NCBI RefSeq assembly: GCF_027579695.1
Contig: NC_083592.1
Coordinates: forward strand, 36,462,714 to 36,526,713
Origin: Neoarius graeffei
Lineage: Eukaryota > Chordata > Actinopteri > Siluriformes > Ariidae
Reading direction: 5' to 3'
Length of the DNA: 64,000 nt
Below are positions 12,001 to 24,000 of the stretch, one piece after another (positions within the stretch are counted from its first letter, which is position 1; the number at the start of each line of letters is the position of its first letter). Under the pieces are notes generated by a model that did not search any database, had not been told where the DNA came from, and was given only the letters and a program-made list of their open reading frames with translations. The position numbers were made by a program, and so were the translations under genes.

Positions 12001-15000
12001 ATGGATGTGACGTGACCCTAGTGATTACTGATATGCTATCTCAGTGTCACCTGCGAGAAAACCAATCACGTTTTAGAAAAGAAAAAAAGCATCCACTTTC
12101 AAAGCTGCTTCATAGTAACGAGTAGGGCTGAACGATTTTAAGAAAAAATTGAATTGCGATTTTTCTGGCAGATATTGCGATTTCGATTTCAACCACGATT
12201 TTTTTTCTTTAAATCAAGTTTCAGTGCAAATTAATTAATACAATGAATTCCATAAAGCTAATGCAAGAATGAAAACTGACGTTAACAGATTTCAAATGTA
12301 GGCCTGTTTATTAACATTGAGTGCCTGAGGAACAAGTTATAATAACTTAAAATAATAAAAAGAGAGCCATCTTTCTTAAGTAAACTTTTGCTTTTTTTAC
12401 TTTTCCCATCTACACAGGGGTGATAGCGTTCCAGCGCCGCACCGGATTTCCGGCGTACCGTGGCTGGGGGGAAAAAAAAAAAAAAAATCTAGTTCGCCCA
12501 TTGTCCTGTGTCATTCTGAGATGCACAGATAGACAGTAAAGGGAATTCCGAATTCCCTTTACTGTCTATCTGCACATCTCAGAATGACACAGGACAATGG
12601 GCGAACTAGATTTTTTTTTTTCCCCCAGCCACGGTACGCCGGAAATCCGGCGCGGCGCCGGAACGCTATCACCCCTGTCTACAACATATCAGACATAAAA
12701 AAAAAGGTTGATCAATGGCTCAGCAGCATCAAAATATTGCACTTTTGTAAAAGAATGTACATAAGCATTATAAATTATAACTAGAGCCAACAATTCCCCT
12801 GTGGGAAATAAGAGTGATGCAGTGGCTGTAGCAGTCGCTGTTGCAGGGCCCCTCCCTCCTGTGTGTGTGAGAGTGAGCGAGCAGCCCCTCCCCCACCCGC
12901 GCGCTCAGACACAGACAGAGAAAGCGCAGTTTCTCCTCACAGTGCTCCCTCCAAACAACGGGGATTTACACGAAAACGGAAGGAGATATTCACAAAATTA
13001 TTTCACACTGAGTGCCACAAGGCTTTCCTGAACGCAATTTTTTTTTGTCTGTAGTGTAAAAAATGAGGACAATTTATTGACGAAACAAAACATGGGTCAG
13101 TTTAGGAGCACTGAGAAAAACCGCGGCTTTGACGATCCCAAAATCGTGTTGTCTGAGATCGCGACTTTCGGTCAAAAACGATAGATCGTTCAGCCCTAGT
13201 AACGAGTAACTTGATAGAAATATAGTGGAGTGAAAAGTACGATAGTTGTCTTTCAAATGTAGTGAAGTTAAAGTCACAAGTTTCCAAAAAAAAATACTCA
13301 AGTAAAGTACAGATACTCAAAAAGTGTACTTAAGTACAGTACTCAAGTAAATGTACTTCGTTACTGTCCACCTCTGACAAATAGCATCCTAAAAAACGTT
13401 AGGAGGATAATAACAATAATAATAATAAGAAGAAAGTAGAAAGATCCTGAATGAGAGTAACAATTTGTGCCGGCGCTGCTAGCACAAATTAAACATGAAA
13501 CAAACAATCACAACTCCATTATATAATCCTGATAAGTAGGAAAGGCCTTTCCATCATATGTGGATTCGTAAAACATCAACAGAGTAATAACTGAAGACAC
13601 ATCACAACAAAAACAAACCATGTACCCATTAATCTCAGTCTCAGGGGTAGAGGGCTGACATTATCAATCTCAGCTTTCAAAAGGTCCTTAGCAGCAGCAA
13701 AAATCTCCTCTTCGGTGCACACAGCACACTGCAGTGTGAACGCTCTGGTCTTCACCTCAAAGTTGACATTCTTCAGTTTCAAAGTGACAGTTTTACCCTG
13801 TACGAGTAAGAAAAATCTATTAAATGTACTGCTGTGTTGAGTGTAGGCCTCACTTTTAAATTAAAAACTGGCTGCTGAGCTAAAAATATATAGCAGTGAG
13901 CACAGAGTGTTCTTCAGCATTACCAGCCTCTCAAAGGCACGAAATAAACGTGATGAATGTGAAGCTCTACCTTCAGGCCCTCCTTCTGTACATCCTTTGC
14001 CAAATCGTGACAGAGCTCCCTGCACAGTGAGTACTGCTTGTGTGCATCACTCATCTCTGCAAATGTCCTGCCATCATCAGAAAGCATCATTCTAGTTCAA
14101 CACACTGGGCTTGACATTACTACCATTACAGATCTTAAAGCTGGTGCATTTCCTTTTTGTTTTCAGATGCTGGCTTCGATTTCAATTTCATAAGACATTT
14201 TAGATGTCCAAAATATGTAACAGCCTGTCGAGTGATTTACCTTTCTGTGCTCATGCTTTTTCTCTCAGAATCTCTGCGGACGCAAAGACAGAAATAAGAA
14301 ACATTAAAACATTTTTTTTTATAAAGACATTGCACAGTATATCTACCTCTATGTTTGCACATTGTTTGTTTGCCTCTCCTTTTTTTTTTAAATGTTATCT
14401 TCATTTTTCACTCTACCTTTATATTTTGCATTCCATATGCACTTTATATTTTATATATATTTCTTTTTATATTGGTAAATGTAGTTTGGTCGGGCGGGCG
14501 GCACGGTGGTGTAGTGGTTAGCGCTGTCGCCTCACAGCAAGAAGGTCCGGGTTCGAGCCCCGTGGCCGGCGAGGGCCTTTCTGTGTGGAGTTTGCATGTT
14601 CTCCCCGTGTCCGCGTGGGTTTCCTCCGGGTGCTCCGGTTTCCCCCACAGTCCAAAGACATGCAGGTTAGGTTAACTGGTGACTCTAAATTGACCGTAGG
14701 TGTGAGTGTGAGTGTGAATGGTTGTCTGTGTCTATGGCCAAGTTTACATTAGACCGCATCTGTCCGTTTACATTAAAACGTCTGGAAACGCCGGGAAACA
14801 GGAATCCGCCAGAGTCCACGTATTCAATCCAGATTGTGTCTGATCCGGTGCTGTGTAAACATTGAGATACGCGGATACGCTGTGCTGAGCTCTAGCTGGC
14901 ATCGTCATTGGACAACGTCACTGTGACATCCACCTTCCTGATTCGCTGGCGTTGGTCATGTGACGCGACTGCTGAAAAACGGCGCGGACTTCCGCCTTGT

Positions 15001-18000
15001 ATCACCTTTCATTAAAGAGTATAAAAGTATGAAAATACTGCAAATACTGATGCAAATACTGCCCATTGTGTAGTTATGATGGTCTTTAGGCTTGCCATCC
15101 TTCCACTTGCAAGTGGTAAGTGACTTGTGCACAGCGGCTCAATCCCGAATCACTGCTCATGCACTACACTCGCGCGCTCTGAGCTGCGCAGGGCCGGAGT
15201 GCGCACCCTCCAGAGGGCACTCGCTGTTCAGGGCGGAGTGATTTGGAGCGCAGCCGCTGAGGAGGAAGCGATGAGCCGCACTGACACATTTCAACTTACG
15301 TGCCGAATTAGTCATGTGATTAGCGTATCCGTGTATTGGCGTTGCTGTGTGCACGCGAATCGTGTATTGGCGTTGCTGTGTGCACGCTAATCGTTTTTAA
15401 AAACGTTAATCTGATGAGCCGTTGATACGGTCTAATGTAAACCCCACCTATGTGTCAGCCCTGTAATGACCTGGTGACTTGTCCAGGGTGTACCCCGCCT
15501 TTCGCCCGTAGTCAGCTGGGATAGGCTCCAGCTTGCCTGCGACCCTGTAGAACAGGATAAAGCGGCTAGAGATAATGAGATGAGATTGGTTGGGGAGTTG
15601 CAAAATAAGAATTTCATTACCCAATAATAAACCGCTGTGTCTGTTATTGTGTATATGACAAATAAAAAATCTTGAATCTTGAAAAAAAACTCAAAAACCT
15701 TGCCAAAGGAGGGCTATGCAGTACATCAGCAGAATACGTGAGCGAGTATGAATTATATGAATGAATGCATATGTAAATGAATATGTGAATAAGTAAACAA
15801 ATGCGAGTGAATATTTGTTTCAAAATTTAAAAAAAAAAAAAGCACAAATTCAGTCCACATCCCAGTTGTGTAAAATCCACTAAAACAGAGCGGACTTCCG
15901 TGGTAAGGCACTTAGTTACACAAGTCCAGATGTGCGCTTTAATTTTCTTGTAAAATCCTTATTCATTTTCCTTATAGTGCAATTCTTAGACATTGACTGT
16001 AAGGTGGACAAGAAGTACGTTTCAGATTTTAAATGACTAAGACAGGGAGTAAGTCCTGACAGCATTTATTTTTTTTTTATTTTAAAAGGGATCTTACTGT
16101 AGTTCAGACAGACCAAGTAAGTCAGTGCTACACACCTGTCTATGTGAATAGAACCGAGCCCCAGTGAAATCTGGAGGAAACGGTGCCAGGTTGTTTCAGA
16201 GAAGAGCAATGAGAGCATCGCCATCTGCTGTCCAAACTGAGAACAATTGATGATGCCTAAAGCAGTGAGCATCTTTTCAGTTACTTTCCCGATCCCAAAG
16301 ACCTGCGTGAAAAAAAATAAAAATAAAAATTAGCATTTTTATAGGTCACCATCTTGGCAGTATGTTACTTGTGTGCCTGTGATCATTAGAGGGAAAAACC
16401 TTCCGAACAGGCAGCTCTTGGACGAAGTCCATCACAGCCTTTCTCTCAGGAAGAATTCTGTATTGACCATTGGGCTTGTTCTTATCACTGCACACTTTTG
16501 CAAGCATCATGTTTGGTGCGATACCTGTTAGAGTAATAATGAAACGTTTTAGAAATCATATTATCCCCACTATGCATAAATAAAATGCAATAATTAAATA
16601 ACATTGGCTGGCATCGAGTGGTCAATCAGATATATTCCTTTCAGCTAGCGTGATATTGAACAAGTCAAACCCTGTGTCCGAAATCGCTCCCTACTCCCTA
16701 TATAGTGGGGACGCCATTTTGTAGTGCTGTCCGAAACCTTAGTGAGGATTATTACACCCTATATAGTGCACTCAAATACCCTGTCCACACTAGGGATTTT
16801 GTACCGATACGAAACTACTTTCGTACCGCAACACCTGTCCACACTAGCAACTATACCGGTACTGTAGCGGTATAACTGTATCGGTACGAAACCCACAAAT
16901 GTATGGGTTTCGTACCGGTACAGTATCGGTACTGTAGCGCTTCGCGTAGTGTGGACAGATGAAGCGGCTCTGTATCGATACAAATATAATGCGCATGCGC
17001 AATGAACCATTCCTACTTCTTCCGGGTTATTCATACATACAATACACACGTTCGTCAAAATGGCTCAAAACGACCATGGAGCAAAGAAAGAAAGGAGGGA
17101 GGGAGGGGGAAGGAGGGAGGAAGAGGGGAAAAGGGAGAGAAAGGGAGGGGAAGAGAAGGGAAGAGGGAGAAAGTGAGGGGGGAGAAAGTGAGATTCGTTT
17201 TCTTTGTTTCTTTCTCAACTGCCTCGCGTGCTTTATACGATTCAACTGAATAAATGACCACCAGAAATACAGACTGTACATTGACAACAAAAAGCGCACA
17301 CACGTTGTTTCATCCGCCATATTCTCGGAAGGAAGTTACTCGGTAACCACGGAAACATTTCGCGCACGCGCATTTCAACTTCCGTGAAAGAAAACCACAA
17401 ACATTTCTCGCTAGTGTGGACAGATGCACTAAACTGTACCGGTATACTTTGTATCGATACAGTTATACCACTTTCGTACCGGTATAAGTGTGAACACAGC
17501 AAAAGTATCCCACAACGCATCACGAAAAGTAGTGTACAACGATGGTCACTAACCAAAGCAATATAGCCCATCATGCATTGCGGTCGCGCTGAAATAAATC
17601 AAATTAAACGTCTCAAATTTGATTTAATAAAAGGCAGCGGCAAAGAAGGAAGTATTCAGCCTTGATTTAAAGAAAACTGAAAGATGCAGGTACTTTGTAT
17701 TGATTAATGTGGGGAATGCGCTCAGTATAATATGGATTTATCACAAAAAGACATGCATGTATTTATTATTTTGAAAACCCACCAGCCGACTGATCTGGCA
17801 CGTTTTAATTGTGCGACAGTAATGACACAAATCCCAGCGCGACGGACTAGTGTCCGAAAGCGTTTTTTCATTTTACCAATGAGCTCTCTATATAGTAATT
17901 CCCAATATAGGGAGTAGTGAACAAGTGAGCAATTTCAGACACAGGGATAGACAAGTTCAATATCATGCTAGCTGAATGGAATATACTTGTATCTAATATA

Positions 18001-21000
18001 CCATGAAAAAAAAAAGCCAGCCATTATTATTATTATTACACATACACATTCGATGGAACAAGATTCTAATGCTCTAATGACGTTTTGGTAGCCTTTCAGG
18101 TGTTCAACGTGTCTTTCTCTTTCAAAATCTGTATTTAACGAAGCAAACCTGGCGGCCAAGTTTGTTTACAAACTGTCACAGTCGCTCGCTAGCGTTGAAG
18201 TTTTACGTGTAATACGTATCTTATGGCATTTTCAATTCACTGTGACGGTTTACTTTGGGCGCCGCCGGCAAACAAAGAAATAGTTCTGCGCAAGAGAAAA
18301 CTTTATCACTGAATATTTGCATCAGTGTGACGTCATGTTGTCTTGACAACCATGCAATAACATTTCAAATATTTTTTTATTGCGAAGCAACAGTTAATAC
18401 AATTCTCAGTATCGTTGCTTTGTATAGACATTGCTTCATTTTTACAATATTCAAAAACAAACAAAGTGAAAACATACCTAAATAATGTTGGGCAGATAAA
18501 TAAGGCATAATAATAAACAGACAATGAGACCTCCCTCCCTACCCCCCCATCAAGTGCCACTCAGATCTGCGTCACATCTTAGAAGCGATATCATCGGTTT
18601 CCAAGTCCTTTTAAAGTCCTCCAGCCTGTCGTTCAGAGCATAACAGATCCTTTCCAAGTGTAACATCTCGGTCAGTGCAGTTATCCAAGCCCTGAAAGTT
18701 GGTGCTTCTTTCAATTTCCAGTATAAAAGGACAAGTTTCTTCCCACATAGGAGACCGCAAGACAGAAGGCAGCGTTGAGTGTTCTGTAGACTCCTAGAGT
18801 TTTCTGACGTCCCCAATATAACCAAAAGTGGATCTGGTCTTAATGTAGTCTTAAAATCCTTTGAGAAGAATGAGAAAATTGCTGTCCAAAAACCTTCCAG
18901 TTTAGGGCATCGTGCATAGCTGTGAAGTACAACCCCGATTCCAAAAAAGTTGTGACAAAGTACAAATTGCAAATAAAAATGGAACACAATTTACAAATCT
19001 CAAAAACTGATATTGTATTCACAATAGAACATAGACAACATATCAAATGTCGAAAGTGAGACATTTTGAAATTTCATGCCAAATATTGGCTCATTTGAAA
19101 TTTCATGACAGCAACACATCTCAAAAAAGTTGGGACAGGGGCAATAAGAGGCTGGAAAAGTTAAAGGTACAAAAAAGGAACAGCTGGAGGACCAAATTGC
19201 AACTCATTAGGTCAATTGGCAATAGGTCATTAACATGACTGGGTATAAAAAGAGCATCTTGGAGTGGCAGTGGCTCTCAGAAGTAAAGATGGGAAGAGGA
19301 TCACCAATCCCCCTAATTCTGCGCCGACAAATAGTGGAGCAATATCAGAAAGGAGTTCGACAGTGTAAAATTGCAAAGAGTTTGAACATATCATCATCTA
19401 CAGTGCATAACATCATCAAAAGATTCAGAGAATCTGGAAGAATCTCTGTGCATAAGGGTCAAGGCCGGAAAACCATACTGGGTGCCCGTGATCTTCGGGC
19501 CCTTAGACGGCACTGCATCACATACAGACATGCTTCTGTATTGGAAATCACAAAATGGGCTCAGGAATATTTCCAGAGAACATTATCTGTGAACACAATT
19601 CACCGTGCCATCCGCCATTGCCAGCTAAAACTCTATAGTTCAAAGAAGAAGCCGTATCTAAACATGATCCAGAAGCGCAGACGTCTTCTCTGGGCCAAGG
19701 CTCATTTAAAATGGACTGTGGCAAAGTGGAAAACTGTTCTGTGGTCAGACGAATCAAAATTTGAAGTTCTTTATGGAAATCAGGGACGCCGTGTCATTCG
19801 GACTAAAGAGGAGAAGGACGACCCGAGTTGTTATCAGCGGTCAGTTCAGAAGCCTGCTTCTCTGATGGTATGGGGTTGCATTAGTGCGTGTGGCATGGGC
19901 AGCTTACAGATCTGGAAAGACACCATCAATGCTGAAAGGTATATCCAGGTTCTAGAGCAACATATGCTCCCATCCAGACGACGTCTCTTTCAGGGAAGAC
20001 CTTGCATTTTCCAACATGACAATGCCAAACCACATACTGCATCAATTACAGCATCATGGCTGTGTAGAAGAAGGGTCCGGGTACTGAACTGGCCAGCCTG
20101 CAGTCCAGATCTTTCACCCATAGAAAACACTTTGCGCATCATAAAACAGAAGATATGACAAAAAAGACCTAAGACAGTTGAGCAACTAGAATCCTACATT
20201 AGACAAGAATGGGTTAACATTCCTCTCCCTAAACTTGAGCAACTTGTCTCCTCAGTCCCCAGACGTTTACAGACTGTTGTAAAGAGAAAAGGGGATGTCT
20301 CACAGTGGTAAACATGGCCTTGTCCCAACTTTTTTGAGATGTGTTGTTGTCATGAAATTGAAAATCATCTAATTTTTCTCTTTAAATGATGCATTTTCTC
20401 AGTTTAAACATTTGATATGTCATCTATGTTCTATTCTGAATAAAATATGGAATTTTGAAACTTCCACATCATTGCATTCTGTTTTTATTTACAGTTTGTA
20501 CTTTGTCCCAACTTTTTTGGAATCGGGGTTGTAAGTCTGCATCTGCCTGACTGCACTTTTCACAGATGGGTGACACTTCTGGAAAAATTTTATGTAATTT
20601 AACCCTTAAATAGTGTAACCTGTGCAGGATTTTAAACTGGATCAAGCAGTGTCTAGCATTCAGAGAGCAAATGTTGACATATTTCAGGCTTTCCTTCCAG
20701 ATATCTTCTGCTATTCCCATACCCAGTTCTGATTCCCACCTCTGCTTTACACACTCCACATTTACTTGGTCCTGCTCTTGCAAAAAATCATATACGAATG
20801 AAATTGCATTTCTTTCCATTGTGCAGTCTCGGAGACATCTGTCTAGTCTATCAGGTGTAGAGTTTTCAAAGTGAATCAAATAGGTCCTTACAAAATACCT
20901 GATCTGAAGATATCTAAAAAAAAAAAAAAAAAAAAAATCATTTTTTGACAGGCCATACTTCTCCTGCAGTAGCTGAAATGATGAAAATGTCCCATTAGTG

Positions 21001-24000
21001 TAAAGATCTCCTATACTGCACAATCCAAGTTCTTTCCATTTATCAAAACCTCCATCTATGATAGAAGGGGTGAATGATGAGTTTGCTGATATCGGGAGTG
21101 TAAATGATAGTTTCAGTGGCGTAAGAAGCTCGCCGCGGGCCCCGGTGCGACGTGTGAATACGGGCCCCCTAGTGGACATAGTGACACTTAAGGGAGGATT
21201 TAAGACATGCAGGTTAGGTTAACTGGTGACTCTAAACTGACCGTAGGTGTGAATGGTTGTCTGTGTCTATGTGTCAGCCCTGTGATGACCTGGCGACTTG
21301 TCCAGGGTGTACCCCGCCTTTCACCCGTAGTCGGCTGGGATAGGCTCCAGCTTGCCTGCAACCCTGTAGAACAGGATAAAGCGGCTACAGATAATGAGAT
21401 GAGATAAGGAAATACGCTCAGTATAATATGGATTTATCACAAAAATACACGCGTGTATTTATTATTTTGAAAACCCACCAGCCGACTGATCTGGCACGTT
21501 TTAATTGTGCGACAGTAATGACGTAAATAACAGCACGGCGGAGTAGTGTCGGAAAGTGTGTTTTCATTTTACCAATGAGCTCACTATATAGTCCTCTATA
21601 TAGAATTCCCTAGATAGTGAGTAGGGAGTAGTGAATGAGTGAGTGATTTCAGACACAGCCTATGAAAGCTCCACCTCCAGTTAGACACCATGGAGTGTCT
21701 AAAAATGTCTCGCCAGAATACACAGCGATAAAAAAAAAACTATACACAGAACAACTATTACTGTGTCAGTGTGATATAAATTATATCTGGTCTTTTTCCA
21801 TACAGGGAAGGAGTAGATGTTAGTTTGCCACCCTTTCCTGTTCTTCCCTATGCTCCTGCCACTTCTTGGAGCCGCTTTTGTGTTTGAAGGGCATTGTTTC
21901 GCTCGCAACGATAATGGAAATATGCAGACATCAAAGACACTGAGATCAGTCTACCCAGATCAGCCTACCCAGAATTCCTTGTAATCTCAATAGAAACAGT
22001 TACTTTTGCGAAATAGAATGACAACAAAGACCTATTATCATTTTATGTAGCGTTTATTTGATGGATTTGTTAAAAAAATAAATAAATCCGCAACGGGCCC
22101 CCCGACGGTCACGGGCCCAGGTGCGGCTGAACCTGCTATAGTTACGCGCCTGGATAGTTGCCTAAGTTTAAGCTGCTTTGTTATTTGCCTCCAGACCTGA
22201 ATAGTACTATGAATGACTGGGTTATAGTTATAACAAGATTTTTTAAGGTGGATGGGAGACATTCTCATCTCATCTCATTATCTGTAGCCGCTTTATCCTG
22301 TTCTACAGGGTCGCAGGCAAGCTGGAGCCTATCCCAGCTGACTACGGGCGAAAGGCGGGGTACACCCTGGACAAGTCGCCAGGTCATAACAGGGCTGACA
22401 CACAGACACACTACCATTCACACCTACGGTCAATTTAGAGTCACCAGTTAACCTAACCTGCATGTCTTTGGACTGTGGGGGAAACCGGAGCACCCGGAGG
22501 AAACCCACGCGGACACGGGGAGAACATGCAAACTCCGCACAGAAAGGCCCTCGCCGGCCCCGGGGCTCGAACCCAGGACCTTCTTGCTGTGAGGCGACAG
22601 CGCTAACCACTACACCACCGTGCCGCCCGGGAGACATTATAACAGCACCAATCGAACAGGGAATACAATCCTCTCGTTCCATATCTAACCAGCTGGCGAG
22701 CACAATCGTCTCATCCAACCAATAGGAAATGCAGCGGATATTTGCTGCCCAGTAATACTTTATAAAATCCGGGAAGGCCAGCCCACCCTCTGTCTAGTTA
22801 CTCTTGCACAAATGCCCCTTTCTGATCCTATGAGATTTGTAATTCCAAATAAATGAAAGAATCATATTATCTAATCTCTTAAAGAAGGTTTTACTCAGAA
22901 ATATAGATAAGTTTTGGAAGAGGTACAGTAACTGAGGTAGACATATCTTCACTGCATTTACTCTTCCTATCAAGGAAATGGGGAGGGTTTTCCAGAACTC
23001 CAATTTATTTTTGAACTTATTCAGTATAACCATACAATTAGCTTCAAATATTTTTTTGTAATTTCTAACCCCAGATATGTAAATTTTTCCCATGCCAATT
23101 TGAATGGAGTCCGCTCTAACACACCCGGGTCACTGCATCGTACAGGCATCAGCTCACTTTTCCCCCAATTTATTCTGTATCCTGAAAACGAGCTAAACAA
23201 TTCAATTGTCTACAGTAGAGCAGGTATTGAGGTTTGTGGCTTTGTAATAAAGGTCAAAATGTTGTCCGCGTACAGTGATATTTTATTTGAGGTGTAATCT
23301 GGGTCATAACCATGAATCTCTTCCCTTGCGCGAATTGTTGCCGCTAAGGGTTCCAATGCAAATAGCAAGGGGCTGAGCGGGCACCCTTGTCTAGTGCCTC
23401 TGTGAAGGTTAATCGAGTCTGAAATTGTCTGATTAGTGAGGATTCTGGCGTTAGGATTCGAATACAGTAATTTTATCCATGAGATAAATTTTGTTCCCAG
23501 TCTAAATTTCCCTAGCACAGCATATAGGTATGGGAACTCTACACAGTCAAAAGCCTTTTCGCCATCTAAGCTTAAAATGAATAAGTCCTCCTTTGGATGT
23601 CTGGGTGAATATATGATATTAAAGAGGCGTCTAACATTATGAAACAAGTGTCTGTCTTGAATAAATCCGGTCTGGTCAGGGTGTATCAATTTGGTTACAA
23701 GAGGGCTGAGCCTTGATGCCAGTGTCTTGGCCAGGATTTTCAGATCAGAATTTAACAGTGACATGGTCTATATGACCCCACCTGCTCTAGGTCCTTCCCC
23801 TTCTTCGGTATAAGTGTAATGGTGGCCTCATTCAGTGTCTGTGATAGTTTGCCAACACGGGCGATTGCTCTAAGACAACGAGGGAGGCTCAGCCTCCTCT
23901 AAAAATGACGAACATCATGTAGGATGAATTGCGCTAGGCTTATGTTATAGCCGACCTTATAACATTGCTATTTCAGATCCAGAATCATAGAAATATATGT

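Larger units (their letters stand above)
11078..13376. mobile_element. hAT-type element (TIR CAGAGGTGGAC), host of a nest
   Basis: TIRs CAGAGGTGGAC and GTCCACCTCTG, flanked by 8-bp TSDs AGAAATAG and ACAAATAG (one mismatch). Subterminal repeats of AAGTAC/GTACTT. No transposase. Contains a second hAT (12123-13198). Confidence 0.85.
16670..17946. mobile_element. MITE-B (TIR CCCTGTGTCCGAAATC), copy 1
   Basis: Termini CCCTGTGTCCGAAATCGC and ATTTCAGACACAGGG. The interior shares long blocks with 37930-39037 (e.g. ACCCACCAGCCGACTGATCT). Interrupted by MITE-C. Confidence 0.85.
16606..18022. mobile_element. MITE-A, outer element of a triple nest
   Basis: Ends GGCTGGC...CAGATATATTCCTTTCAGCTAGC and GCTAGCTGAATGGAATATAC...GCCAGCC match the hairpin at 8755-8844. 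The loop is split by MITE-B (16670-17946). Confidence 0.82.
21114..22152. mobile_element. hAT-type element in L1 (TIR CAGTGGCGTAA)
   Basis: Ends CAGTGGCGTAAG and TTACGCGCCTG, 8-bp TSDs GATAGTTT and GATAGTTG. Contains a 5'-truncated SINE (about 21206-21405) and a MITE-B end fragment (about 21407-21660). Confidence 0.85.

Noticed and set aside
14505..14570. tRNA gene-like A and B boxes
   Set aside because: Part of the SINE head, repeated in all full-length copies; no cloverleaf or acceptor stem.
16959..17320. Overlapping Arg/Glu/Gly- and Ser/Pro-rich ORFs on both strands
   Set aside because: Artefacts of the homopurine tract.
22329..22718. Repeated 90-150 codon ORFs across SINE copies ([12 protein letters not shown]..., [20 protein letters not shown]...)
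   Set aside because: They recur wherever the SINE occurs, in both orientations, and reflect its GC-rich core rather than a gene.
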